This document shows positions 1 to 10,360 of a stretch of DNA of 64,000 bases, one piece after another; the first letter of the stretch is position 1; each line of letters begins with the position of its first letter. The stretch is taken from the NCBI GenBank assembly GCA_038030265.1, contig CM075943.1:5642001-5706000 (forward strand), read 5' to 3'. Made by a program: the position numbers and the translations under genes. The notes beneath the pieces are model-generated. The model did not search any database, was not told the DNA's origin, and saw nothing but the letters and a program-made list of their open reading frames with translations. The stretch is from Corythucha ciliata. Taxonomy: Eukaryota; Arthropoda; Insecta; Hemiptera; Tingidae.

Positions 1-1340
1 AGAAAAAACTAGTATTTTGCGGCTAATATTGAGTAAAACGCTAATTTTTCAGCTCATGCTGAGTAAAGAAAACTATTTTCACGGCTCTAGTTCACTAAAA
101 AACTCAATTTAATGAATTTCGTGGGTCTGGGCAGTGGCGTACCGAGGTAGGGGTGAGAGGGGCGGATCACCTCGGACCCCTGTCAGGCTGACTGTTCGAT
201 TGAGCCCCCGAGACTGCTATTCTGGTGGCTGAAATATAGAAATTTGCGCCTTCTTGAGGGAAATTTATGGATAAAATGGAGAAAATAGGCCGTCTCCAGT
301 TTCGTTAGGTTATTACAAGCGCGCTAAAAATGCACTGATAGGCAATTTAGAACTGGCTGACGCGGCAAAAATTTAAGTGTTGTTTTTGGGCCAAGCCCGC
401 GGCTACAACTTAGAATACACGCTAATAATAATTCAAGGCTGCATGTAAGGCTGTACTAGTAAAAAACATTGCGGCTAATATTGGCAAAAAACAACGCTAA
501 TTCTGATTGAAATTCGGCCAAAATGGTGAATTCACGACTGAAATAGCAAAAATCATCCGTTCGCACATAAAAAAAGAGAATAGATATGCTAATTCGCTGC
601 AAAATTATTTGAAAACGCTATTTCACAATTGAGGCTGAAATTGAGAAAATGCGCTAACCCGTAGCCAAAATCGGAGAAAATAACTAAAAGTTCAAGGCTA
701 AAACTAAACAATAAACTCTAATCCATAGCAAATATTGGGAAAAAAGTCCAACGCAAGAATGAAATGTGGATAAAAACGCAGCTAATATTGAAAACATTCA
801 CTAATTAGCCCGGCATAAATAAAATAAAAACTCTAGTTTTCAGCTCAAATAGGGAAAAAGTGCTATTCCCGGCTAAAAATTGAGGAAAACGCCAACTCGT
901 GGCTAAAATTGAGAAAATTCGCGGCTTCCTCGGTCAACTTTGTGGCTAAAATTGAGAAAAAGCGCCAATTTATGGCCATGGGTGAAAAACCGGCAAATTG
1001 CGGCTAAAACTGAGAAAAAAATGCTGATCCGTAGCGTATGGTTATGGTGAACAAGAAATTCACAGGATAAAAAAGCTACTTTGCTGCTAAAGTTGAGAAA
1101 AAGCGCGTGTTTATGTCTATAAGGTGGGGATGGGTGGGAATACCCCACTAATCCTAATTAGTCCTAATACCCCACTAATTGCGCTAAATTGCGGCGAAAA
1201 GCGCTAATTTGCTGGTAAAGTTGACAAAAAGCACTCATTCGCGGCTAAAATGGAGAAATTCGTCGATTAAACTTGGCATAAGCGCTGTTTGGCGGATAGG
1301 TTGGGGAAATAGCGGTGATTTGCCTAAAACAAGGAAAAGG
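1..1340 (+). repeat. Family A minisatellite array, copy 1
   Basis: A degenerate tandem array with a unit of about 30 bp. Each unit carries the core GCTAAAATTGAGAAAA and a second core close to CGCTAATTCGCG. Units are diverged and separated by a few non-repeat stretches. The array already runs at base 1. The stretch 1095-1340 is closely matched by 9095-9305, and 430-900 resembles 7600-8620 in order and spacing. Short ORFs here are by-products of the repeat. Confidence 0.85.
132..152 (+). mobile_element. hAT-like terminus (CAGTGGCG type)
   Basis: The sequence CAGTGGCGTACC followed by a G-rich stretch resembles the terminus at 40249 (CAGTGGCGTGCCCA). An opposed, imperfect partner lies at 1461-1472 (reverse complement CACTGGCGGACC). 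The 8 bp outside the two ends do not match, so this is a candidate end only. Confidence 0.3.
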
Positions 1341-1472
1341 CCTTGGCTACAATTAGGTAAAGGCCTTAGCGGTTACCAATAGAGGTTTATATTAGGTATG
1401 TATAATTAGAGACTTTTAGGGGCCTCTTGAAGGTTTCCGCCCCGGGCCCCGATACGTGTAGGTCCGCCAGTG
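1341..1472 (+). repeat. Conserved tail of a family A element
   Basis: Non-tandem sequence after array A. The part from about 1396 to 1450 matches 46885-46950, which also follows a family A array, at roughly three bases in four by eye. Two separate arrays ending in the same unique-looking tail implies a discrete dispersed element with a defined end. Confidence 0.5.
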
Positions 1473-3385
1473 GCCCCACCCATCAACGGATGTTGCGTGT
1501 TGAATCGGTGGGGAGCTTAGCCTGCTTACTGCTTGGGTTTCCTAGGAAGGCGCAAGGCGTGCCATAATGTCGCGGCCGTCGGGCGATGTCTTCGCTAAAA
1601 ACGTTCTCTTACAAATTCACGTTCTTGTTTCCTATTCCTAGGTAGCGGTGATCACATAACATAACAGCGGGTTTGATGCCCCCAGGGTAGTGATGCCCGG
1701 TGCGGACCGCACACGCCGCACGCCCCTTGCTACGCCTGTGCCGTCTGGGGGGGAAGGGGATTCTTAAGCACTTTTACATCGGAGTTAGGATAATATCGAG
1801 CATAAATCCTGATCGTGGAGGAGTATAGAGTGTCATCTATCGTCGCAGCAAGCGTTCTTTATTTGTAGCCATTTTCCTTGGGCCAGTCGTCCACTGGAAG
1901 CGTTTTCGAGAGGCGCGTACACTCCAAAGCCTTGAATTGAATATGACAAAAAGGAAATAGAGCCGGGGAAGCATTATTTTTCATAAATCGTCAAAAGAAA
2001 CTCAAATCGAGGGTTTAAAACAATGTATGAAGAAACTATAGGTATTGTTGAACTCACAATCTACTGAAACCAAGGAGCCTTGCTCCTCGCATTGCTCAGC
2101 GGATCCTCGACCGGATCCTCAGACTGAGATTGTTGAAGATTTCTTTGAATCACAGTATTCGTACCATTTATCATAGGAATCTTGGAGGGCATGAAGGAGA
2201 GATTCAGTCTTCGAGTCACGAGTTCGGATTCCTCGTGCTCATTCCGCATAACATAATAAAATTCGACTTGACGGAACTGGAACATCAGCTTCTTTGCGTG
2301 TAGAGTTTATTGAGTCAAGTTCAATATACTTAATTACTGAACAATGAAGACTCTTTCAACGACTGATCAAGTTGAGGATCCGGAAGTCCAGACCCTCAAC
2401 CTTGTGGCCATCAGATGGCGCAGAATTTGCCCATCATGACAGCAAACACAGCCCTGTACCCTGCTGCGGATCTCCTCAAGATATGGTCAGTACCTAGGCC
2501 GTCGCCGGCCCTTACCTGGCCTGTACCCCATCTTTGGCCCAGACTCCCCAGCAGAGTCGGTCCCATCACCCAGCTCGGCTCGTTAGCCTCAACTAGTCGC
2601 CAGCCACCCGCGCCCGAGAGGCACGACGTGGAGGTGGGTCTTTCAGAGCTGGGGACGCTGGCTTGCGCCATGAACCGAAACCGGGCAGGGAAGGTGTCCC
2701 TGTACCCTGCATAGTAGCCAAGACTCAAGAGTCGTATTTGCCAATCTGGGTCTTCATTTTTTGCCCAATATTCTGTGTGGGAGGCACACGACGAACTTTT
2801 TTACTGTTTGACCCTTTTAAGAAATCTAATGTCCCCACGCACATTAATGGCCACATTTTAATTGATTAGGTAATTTAATAAATGCAGAATTAAGAAGAGA
2901 AAAGAAGACGAGGAAGGATATGACGGGGGTCGAGGTATCATCTGTTCAGTTCCCCAAACCTCTCGAAGGTAGAATGCTGCTAGAAAAAAAGGTCTTGAAA
3001 CAAATCTGAGAAAAAGTCGGACATTTCTTGCGCAAGTACTTGTCTGCCCATATGGCAATATATTTCAGTGTTTAAACTTGGTTCAAACGAAGCATTTTGG
3101 TTTTTTGTTTCACTTCAGCAGAGAGTTTAAGAGAGAGGGTAATAAAAATGCTTCAAATATGTGCGAATAATTTCATACTAAGCCCCTCCATGGGCTTCAA
3201 AATGGGGATAATAAAAAAGAAATAATTCAATTTCTTGAACTATCATTCAACCAAACAAACCTAAAACTTCACTTTTAATGTTTTTAACTACTTTGAACAC
3301 CAGCTACAGTAGAAGACAGGACAGAAAAGTCTCCGTGTGTACAGGGCTTTATAGACGGAAATTGGTGTTTTCCCTCTTTTCATGC
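1473..3385. other. No gene recognised; includes a GC-rich segment
   Basis: No coding or RNA gene recognised. The segment 2411-2714 is GC-rich and open in frames on both strands for about 100 codons, with CCTGTACCCTGC at 2453 and again at 2699. Neither frame resembles a known protein. The rest is mixed AT-rich sequence. Confidence 0.4.
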
Positions 3386-3389
3386 GAAA

Positions 3390-3900
3390 GCTGGGTTCAC
3401 AAACCAGCCCTTTTTTCTTAATTTCAACCGTCAAAAATGTCTCTACAAACCGTGAATTAGCGCCCTTTCTTTATTTTAACCGCGAATGATCGCTATTTTT
3501 CTATTTAAGCCACGTATTGGCGTTTTTCTTTAATTTTAGCAGCGCAAATGAGTGCTTCTTTCCAGTTCAAAAAACCATGAACGAGCCTTTTTTCTAAACT
3601 TTAGCCATGAATAGGTCTCTATAAACCGCAAATTAGCGTACACCTATTGTTTAAATATCGGACAGGACGTTGCTGCACCGCGAATCTGCGAATTCGTGCG
3701 TTTTTCTCACTTTCAGCCGCGAGCAAGCGCTTCTTTCCAATTTTAACCACGAAAAGACGTGTTTCCTATATTTTAACCGCATTTGAGTGTTTTTTTTTTT
3801 TTTTCAATTTCACCGTTGAATGAGCACTTATTTTCAATTTCAGCCGTGAATGAGCGTTTTTTCTTAGTTGTAGCCGCCGGAGTGAATTGGTACTTTTTGT
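3390..3900 (-). repeat. Family A minisatellite array, inverted copy
   Basis: The same ~30-bp repeat as at 1-1340 but in reverse orientation (TTTTCTCAATTTTAGCCGCG type). It abuts a forward array that begins near 3930, giving a divergent pair. Confidence 0.75.
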
Positions 3901-3929
3901 CAATTTTGGCCGAGACGTTGCATTTGTGG

Positions 3930-4330
3930 CCATGATTAGGAAAAAGCGCTAAAATTAGCGGATAAATATAACATTGAGAAATAGCAGCAATCAATCGCTG
4001 CGCAGGCTCAATTAAAGTTTAATAAACGCCAATACGTGATTTCATTTCTCGTGGCAACATCGTGACTGCAATTCACAAATAGCGCCAATTCACAGCGCAA
4101 TTCACGGCTTAATCTGTGAATAGTGCATTATCAAAACTGCTAATTCCCTCCTAGAATTCGCAGCTAAAGTGAAGAAAAAGCTTAAATTCACGGTTATAAA
4201 TGGCAAAAAATGCATATTCTCGACTAGAATGGAGAAAGGCGCTTATTCGCTTATCAATTCGAGAAAATCCGCCTAATCGCGGCTAGAATTGAGGAAATGT
4301 GGTAGTTGACTTTGGATTCAAGAAGCGTAA
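3930..4330 (+). repeat. Family A minisatellite array
   Basis: Forward-orientation family A units end about 180 bp upstream of the Rolling stone-like reading frame. Confidence 0.7.
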
Positions 4331-4411
4331 TTTGATAAGACAAGGTTTCTGGACAAGTTGACATGGTGTGACTGAATATCGGGATATGTCCCAAAATCAC
4401 GAAAATCACCG

Positions 4412-4447
4412 TAATAAACTGTCATAATAGGCTGCGGCCTCTCAGTT
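4412..4447 (+). promoter_or_regulatory. Possible core promoter of the Rolling stone-like gene
   Basis: TCAGTT at 4442-4447 matches the arthropod initiator consensus TCAKTY. An AT-rich TAATAAA lies about 30 bp upstream at 4412-4418. Initiation at 4444 would give a 5' UTR of about 66 nt before the ATG at 4511. The motifs are short and could occur by chance. Confidence 0.25.
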
Positions 4448-4510
4448 AGTGCTTCAACACTCCAAGCCCTTTTTGGAAAGAAACAACTGATCTGAAATTA
4501 ATTTTTATTT

Positions 4511-5521
4511 ATGTACAACGGCTTAAATGATGCGTATAAAATGTCCGTCCGTTATAAAAATGGAAATCGTCGCAGTAAGCCTGGATCCAGCAACGGGACG
4601 GAAGTGCCAAGCGAAGACGACGGTGAAGACCTCGAAGACGTTGAGACTGACGAAGTTTTACTCTATTTAAGGTTTTTCTGGGAGACTCCGGGATATTTTA
4701 GCACGCGTTGTCTCATGTACAGAGGAGTTCACTTCGTCATTTTGTTGTTTTGTTTTCACGTCATTCTTTTACAATTCGACTCGACCTCGGAAAGGCATCA
4801 CACTCGTTGGAGGCTGAGTGGTCTGTACAGATATTTTTACATTTATTTCACTAACTGGGGCATTACTTTCGACACTTTTCAAGCGTTGTTAGGTTTAATC
4901 ATTTTCATCGCTTACCGAGTGCATTTCTTATCGAGGAACCGTACGGTTAAATCGAAGCGTCTGTTGAAGATGTTTTGGAATATTTACGCCACGGCACAGC
5001 GTTCATCGGTGTCTCTAAGCTTGACGATCACCACGGTTTATTACTTGATGGTCAACAGTGATATAAATTTATCGTCTCTTTCCGGTCACACTTTCAACTC
5101 CATATTCATGATGATCGACTTTATCGTGACGTCACATCCGTTCACTTATAAATCTGTCATCTGTTGCATGTCCATCGGCACCTTCTACGTCATTTTCAAC
5201 TACCTTTACTATGTAGCCGGTGGAACTGACGAATTCGGCAGCAAAAGTGTCTACGCTTTTATGGACTGGACCTATCCTCATTGGTGTATCTTTGCCTTCG
5301 TCATGATTGAATTTACTTGCGTCTTGTGTCACACCTGTCTCTGGATTATCGGTAGAATCAAGATCCTCGGCATTAAGGAAGTGCGACTGTTGGCGTTGAG
5401 AAATGCAGCGTCGTGTCGTCAATTGTTACTGCGTTGTCATCGTCGTCGCCGTCGACCTCCTACACCTCTCGACGAAAACGTTGAAATGCCGAAAAACATT
5501 AAAGATTCTACTAACAACTAA
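4511..5521 (+). CDS. Rolling stone-like multi-pass membrane protein
   Basis: A single uninterrupted 336-codon frame. It resembles the arthropod Rolling stone family, plasma-membrane proteins; the Drosophila founder is involved in myoblast fusion. Hydrophobic segments lie at about residues 71-89, 109-138, 163-182, 197-208, 213-236 and 256-282. The family-typical IYFTNWG motif is at 111-117, and HTFNSIFMMIDF at 193-204 and YAFMDWTYP at 248-256 also fit. The N-terminus (34-48) is strongly acidic with no signal peptide; the C-terminus has an arginine cluster at 312-315. A second Met at residue 11 is an alternative start. There is no intron, AATAAA or poly(A), and family A arrays lie on both sides. 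It could be an intronless paralogue or an old retrocopy that stayed open. The family call is by eye; the function in this species is unknown. Confidence 0.8.
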   Translation: MYNGLNDAYKMSVRYKNGNRRSKPGSSNGTEVPSEDDGEDLEDVETDEVLLYLRFFWETPGYFSTRCLMYRGVHFVILLFCFHVILLQFDSTSERHHTRWRLSGLYRYFYIYFTNWGITFDTFQALLGLIIFIAYRVHFLSRNRTVKSKRLLKMFWNIYATAQRSSVSLSLTITTVYYLMVNSDINLSSLSGHTFNSIFMMIDFIVTSHPFTYKSVICCMSIGTFYVIFNYLYYVAGGTDEFGSKSVYAFMDWTYPHWCIFAFVMIEFTCVLCHTCLWIIGRIKILGIKEVRLLALRNAASCRQLLLRCHRRRRRPPTPLDENVEMPKNIKDSTNN

Positions 5522-5609
5522 TCTTCGTCACATTTTTTTAAAAATATGAACAATTTTTTTTATGCAGTCATCTGTGATATTTTTTGAAAAACCAACGGTA
5601 CCAAAAGAT

Positions 5610-6620
5610 GCCACCAGCGAGGCTAAAAATTTATAAAAGCGCTAATTAAGAATTACAATTGAGAAAACCCGCTGATTCGTGGCTATATATAACGCGAAAA
5701 ATCTCTCTTCGAGGTTAAACATGTTGAAATACACTCATTTACGCCGATTCTAGGTCTTGAATTGGAAAAATACGTTAATGAACGCGGTAAACATTCAGAA
5801 AAAAACTCAATTCGAGGATAAAAATGAGAAAAATATGGGGGAGGGTGTTCGCTCCGCGTATTATGGGAATCGTTCACCCTCATCCTTTCTCACACTCTAT
5901 CCTGCTCTTTCTCGCTCACTCATTCTCTCTCACTCTCTCTCTCTCTCTTTTCCTATCATAAATCAATATTTCGACGATGACATGAGCAAGGGAATGTGCG
6001 GGAGTGAGTGCCTGATAGTCGGGGATTTGTTTGAATTTCACGACTAATAACACTTTGACAAGCGTTTTCAAGCATCTATTTCATACACGCTCACAAATCT
6101 CTTCCACATTATATCGCGATTTGCCATTCACAATCCAGTAAAAAGAAACTATTTCTGGAACAATTCTATTCACTGGGTGTGAGCGTTGGCACTGTGCACC
6201 ATAACGTGTTACTCGTAGGGAAAGTACGCAATTCAAAGTTTGGAAAAAACGCTGACACTCGTGGCAATAACAGCAAAAAAAATTGTAATTCGTTATTTCT
6301 CGATGCAACTTCCAAACCACAACCAAAAATAAAAAATAAAAATAAAAATAAATAAATAAAAAATCACTGACACGCGGTGAATAGAGGCCATTTTACAGGT
6401 GTGAAATATACAGAACAAAAACGCTAATGAGCTGATCTTGGCAAAGTCCGCGCCAAAAATTAAGAAAAAGCGCAAAATTAATCGCTAATAATGAAATAAA
6501 GTGACGAAAATTGAGAAAAACGCTAATTTGGGTCAAAAATTGAGAAAAATTCCTATGAAGGAAAATTGCTGTATCACAGCGAAATTTAACAAAAGCGCTG
6601 GTCCGAGAAATAGAATTGAG
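5610..6620 (+). repeat. Family A-like array with a CT microsatellite
   Basis: Scattered and diverged family A units (GAGAAAA, GCTAATT cores) from 5610 to 5830 and from 6230 to 6620. Between them lies a CT-rich stretch, with (CT)n near 5925-5950. No gene seen. Confidence 0.55.
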
Positions 6621-6854
6621 AATAAATTGACTCGGAAGGTTACGGTAACCTGATAACGTTCTCCGGTCTATCAGGGGCTCTCGAATTTACGAGTTTTTGT
6701 CATTTTAAGGCAGTTTAGAAGTGTATTGTGGTGCGGAAGTGAGAAAGGAGGAAAAAACGATCATTTTGAGTGTTTGAGTGCTTGGTCAAGTGCGTTGGTT
6801 CGTTGGTAGTGGAAAAATTTAGTTTCATTGGTCAGAGGCCACGAGGGCCTCACT

Positions 6855-7144
6855 ATGGGCGATAACCAGGACTTGATTAACTCGGCTGAAAAGCTGAGAA
6901 TCTCCAGATACGGGTCTACTACCTCTGGAACAGCCAGGGACGACTCGTCGGCCCAAGCGAACCAGGGTGGAATACCGACCCAAGAAATTAACACGGTGGT
7001 TGATGGGAATTTGAGACCGACAGGGACGCGAGCAGCGGCCCAGTAAAATTCTGAGGCTGAAGATTCGGAGGGCTTTATTCGGACCCGTCGAGAGGGTAAG
7101 AAAGCCAGGGATACGAGTAGGCGCGAGAACAAAGCCCGTAAGCA
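6855..7144 (+). pseudogene. LINE ORF1-like N-terminal fragment
   Basis: From ATG at 6855 a frame runs to a TAA at 7044-7046 and stays open in the same frame to 7144, where a hAT-like end begins. The product is polar and charged (MGDNQDLINSAEKL near the start, then a K/R/E-rich part). The leader at 6640-6854 is GC-richer than its surroundings and non-repetitive. Start context, composition and truncation suggest the 5' end of a non-LTR retrotransposon ORF1, but no zinc knuckle is left to confirm this. Confidence 0.3.
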
Positions 7145-7330
7145 GGGGTGGGCAAGATACTTGAGTATTTAAAATACTTTGTATTTTAAATACAAAATAC
7201 GTATTTTGTAATTGTATTTATATATTAATTTTGGAAAAGTATTTGTATTTCTGTATTTAAAATTCATTTTTGAAAGTATTTTGGGCTTTGTATTTGAAAT
7301 ACATTTTCAAAAGTATTTTGTATTTCACAC
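7145..7330 (+). mobile_element. Single hAT-like end with TATTT-rich subterminal repeats
   Basis: CAGGGGTGGGCAAG is a common start of hAT transposons. It is followed by about 170 bp of repeated AAATAC/GTATTT motifs, as in hAT subterminal regions. The opposite end (CACCCCTG type) is not visible nearby, so this is a one-ended or truncated copy inserted after the ORF1-like fragment. Confidence 0.45.
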
Positions 7331-7639
7331 TCAACGTTCTTTAGTTTCCACTTCTTCGCCACCATTCACAAGTATAACCTAACTTAGTGACACCATATTT
7401 GGCACAAAAACCCGGTGTAAAAACAGCCTTCGATTGACGTTTTCATTTTTCGAAAAAGTGGAGAGGGAAGGGTAGTCATGGTGGGAGGTGGAAGCTGCGA
7501 ATTCCTTGTTAGAACAACTGCCGCAAAAATGGTGCTAGCGGATGGAAACTTTGCACAAAAATGGATCATACAGAGCCCTAGCCTACAAGTACACAAAGCT
7601 GTACAAGTAAACAAAACTCGTGGCAATTATTGCGAAAAA

Positions 7640-9310
7640 CAACGCTAATTCGAGTTTAAACTGGACCAAAATGGCAAATTCACAACTCAAATGGCGAAAA
7701 ATCGCCTATTAATAAAAAAAAGAGAATATATAATGTGCTAATTCGCTGCAAAAATATCAGAAAACGCTATTTCACAGCTGAAATGAAGAAAATTCAACAA
7801 TTCGCGGCTGAAATTGAGAAAACAAAAATCTGTATAGCTTCTGAAAGAATCAAGGCTCAAACTGAGAAACAGCGCTAATCCGTAGAAAAAAATTGCTCAC
7901 GCGGGCTAAAACCTAAAAAAACTACGCGGCTAGAACTGACAAAAATATTAATTAGCGGGGCCAACTTTAAGAAAAACACTAATTTTCAACTCAAAGTGAG
8001 AAAAAAGTGCTAATTGGCTGCTAAAAAATGGCTAAACTGCAGCTGAAAATGAGGAAAACGCCAAATCGTGGCTGAAATGGAGGAAAATCGCCAAACAAAC
8101 GAAAGAATCCCTAATGCTCTGCTAGAATTGATTAAAAGCGCTAACCCGTGGCCAAAATTGGTTAAAGTTGTAGCGTGCCAACAGCTAACAAACCTCAATT
8201 TTTATTTTTAAAAATAACAAATAATATGTAAAAAAACAACATAAGTCAGTTTGATCGCGAGTTCGTATTTTCCCAATTTGTCATTGTCGTTATAAAAAAG
8301 ATCTCTAAATTTTTCGTTGGCCGTTATTTTCTATACCGAAGAGAGCGCGACCCACAAAGTCACTAAACCTTGAAAAATTGACAAAACGCAAATGCGTAGC
8401 TTCTGTTCGAGGCTAAAACTAAACAATAACCGCTAATCCATAGCAAAAATTGAAGGAAAAATGCCAACGTGGGACTGAAGTGTAAAAAAAAAAAAAACAG
8501 CTAGTATTGAAAAATTCACTATAATTAGCCTGTCATAAATAAATCAAAACTCTCGTTTTCAGCTCAAATTGGGAAAAAGTGTTATTCTCGGCTAAAATTT
8601 GAGGAAATCACGAATTCGTGGCTGAAAAATTAAGGTAATTCGCGAATTCACAGATTATAGAAACGTTTCAAAGCAGCTAAAGTTGAAAAAAACGCGAATT
8701 ACGGCTAAAATTGAGGAAAATAATCGCGGATAAAGTGTGTTGGAATTTTTAATTCCGCCTTCTGACAACAACTTTGTGGCTAAAATTGAGGTAAACGGCA
8801 AATTCATGGTTATAAGTAAAAGAAAAAACACTGATTCACGGCTAGAACTGAGATGAAGCCCTATTATACATATAATTAAAATTGAAAAAAATTACTAATG
8901 CGGTGCCAATTTGCGGCTAATATAGAGAAAATCAGTAATTATTCTGGCTAGAATAAAGAGAAAAGTTAATTTTCAGCCTAAATTGAAACAAAAAGTGCTA
9001 ATTTACCGTCAAAAATGGAAGAATTGCCGATTTGCAGTAAAAATATCGGAAAACGCCAATTCGTGGCTAAAATGAACAAAATTCGCGTTGGGGAAAAGCG
9101 CATATTTATGTCTTTATGGTGGGGGGGGGATTACCCGCTAATCAGTTGCTATAATTTGCGGCGAAAAGCGCTAATTCGCTGTTAAAGTTGACAAAAAGCA
9201 CTCATTCGCGGCTAAAATGGAGAAATTCGCAGTTTAAACTTGGCATAAGCGCTGTTTAGCGGATAGACTGTGGAAATAGCGGTAATTTGCCTAGAATATA
9301 TGGAAAAGGC
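7640..9310 (+). repeat. Family A minisatellite array, long copy
   Basis: About 1.7 kb of forward family A units. The order of unit variants matches copy 1, for example the stretch with CTAAAACTAAACAATAA and the closing stretch with CTTGGCATAAGCGCTGTTT. It is therefore a second copy of the same longer element, not independently grown satellite. No gene recognised in 7331-7640. Confidence 0.8.
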
Positions 9311-9584
9311 CATGGCTAAAATCGTATCAATCGTGCAGAAGCTACAAGTCTCTGAGATGTATGTCCAGAACTTGCGATTAGTCTTCCCTCAAACAGGAGC
9401 GAGTGTTGGAAAAAGGTTCTTTGACGGAAGACAACTGGCCTACCTAATAGAATGTGCTTCACATGTTACCTATACATGTTTCTATTTGGGTTTAATGGTG
9501 GGGAGTCTCATATGCTTTTATTAATTGTTTTATTCACTTCGTTTGAATACTTTGTTCATATTCATATACTCATTCATAGCACAA

Positions 9585-9849
9585 CCGTCTGACGCTTAAC
9601 GTTTACGGTTATGTGACGTCATGATAATTAGAAAATTCAAATTTTAAGTTTAAGCGTTAATCACAAACGTTTAAAGACCAGTATGAGGAGGTGTTTTATT
9701 AATTTATTTGAAGCAATTAAGTGCATCCATGCCCCATCATGTGTTCATATTTTAGCGCAACTATTATTTGCAATAACTCTTTTTCCACCGATACAAACGG
9801 TTACGCTTATGGTGACGTCACATAACCGTAAGCATTAAGCGTCAGACGG
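9585..9849. mobile_element. MITE with 37-bp inverted termini ending in CRE palindromes
   Basis: Inverted repeats at 9585-9621 and 9813-9849 match at 35 of 37 positions. They start CCGTCTGACGCTTAA and each ends inward with TGACGTCA, the CRE palindrome. The 265-bp element has no coding capacity. The right arm also contains an internal palindrome around TGACGTCA. Flanks do not show a clear target duplication. Confidence 0.65.
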
Positions 9850-10242
9850 CTATGCAATAACTCACTATTTCCATTTAAACGTCTCGGCTTACAATCGTAA
9901 TAGCAAAGGAACGTATCAAAGGTGAGTCTTTACAAGTATAACTTGATTAGATTTTGTGACTGCCTCCGAACCTCAAATATTGGTCCATTAACAAATTATA
10001 GCGGGTATTACTCCCAGTCGGCAACAATTTTTAAATATCTTTATTTGAAAGGGAAACGATTAACTCGCTTGGCAAATTCGAGAGGGTTTCGTTGGTATTT
10101 TAGATCAAATATACATATATATTTTACACAGACTCGTTATTTCGTACTTTTAAGACTAGAATTAATTGTATTATTTTGTGGTGCTTGAAAAGTGGGAGAA
10201 ACTTCAATAAGACACCGAAGATAAAATTATATTGATTGTTTC
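9850..10242. other. No gene recognised
   Basis: AT-rich unique DNA between the MITE and the poly(A) end of the LINE. An 88-codon frame at 9922-10188 resembles nothing I know. Confidence 0.4.
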
Positions 10243-10360
10243 TTTTTTTTTTTTTTTTTTTTTAAACGGGGAGGGAAGCCCAGAAGAAACTATCGCCTAC
10301 CAAACTCTACCTATAAGATCTCTTGTGGTGTCCCCTCAGGTTGCCCTGCCAAGAAAGACG

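Noticed and set aside
1..1340. CRISPR-like array of ~30-bp repeats
   Set aside because: Units are contiguous and degenerate with no alternating unique spacers, there are no cas genes, and the window is eukaryotic.
132..1472. Complete hAT element around array A copy 1
   Set aside because: The opposed ends share only part of 12 bp and the 8 bp outside them (GGTCTGGG and GCCCCACC) do not match, so I keep only a candidate left end.
2411..2714. Overlapping ~100-codon frames on both strands
   Set aside because: GC-rich composition makes both strands open by chance; neither product resembles a protein family and no initiation context stands out.
3773..3994. Lys/Phe-rich short ORFs within arrays (several across the window)
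   Set aside because: They are translations of minisatellite units and repeat wherever the array is in frame.
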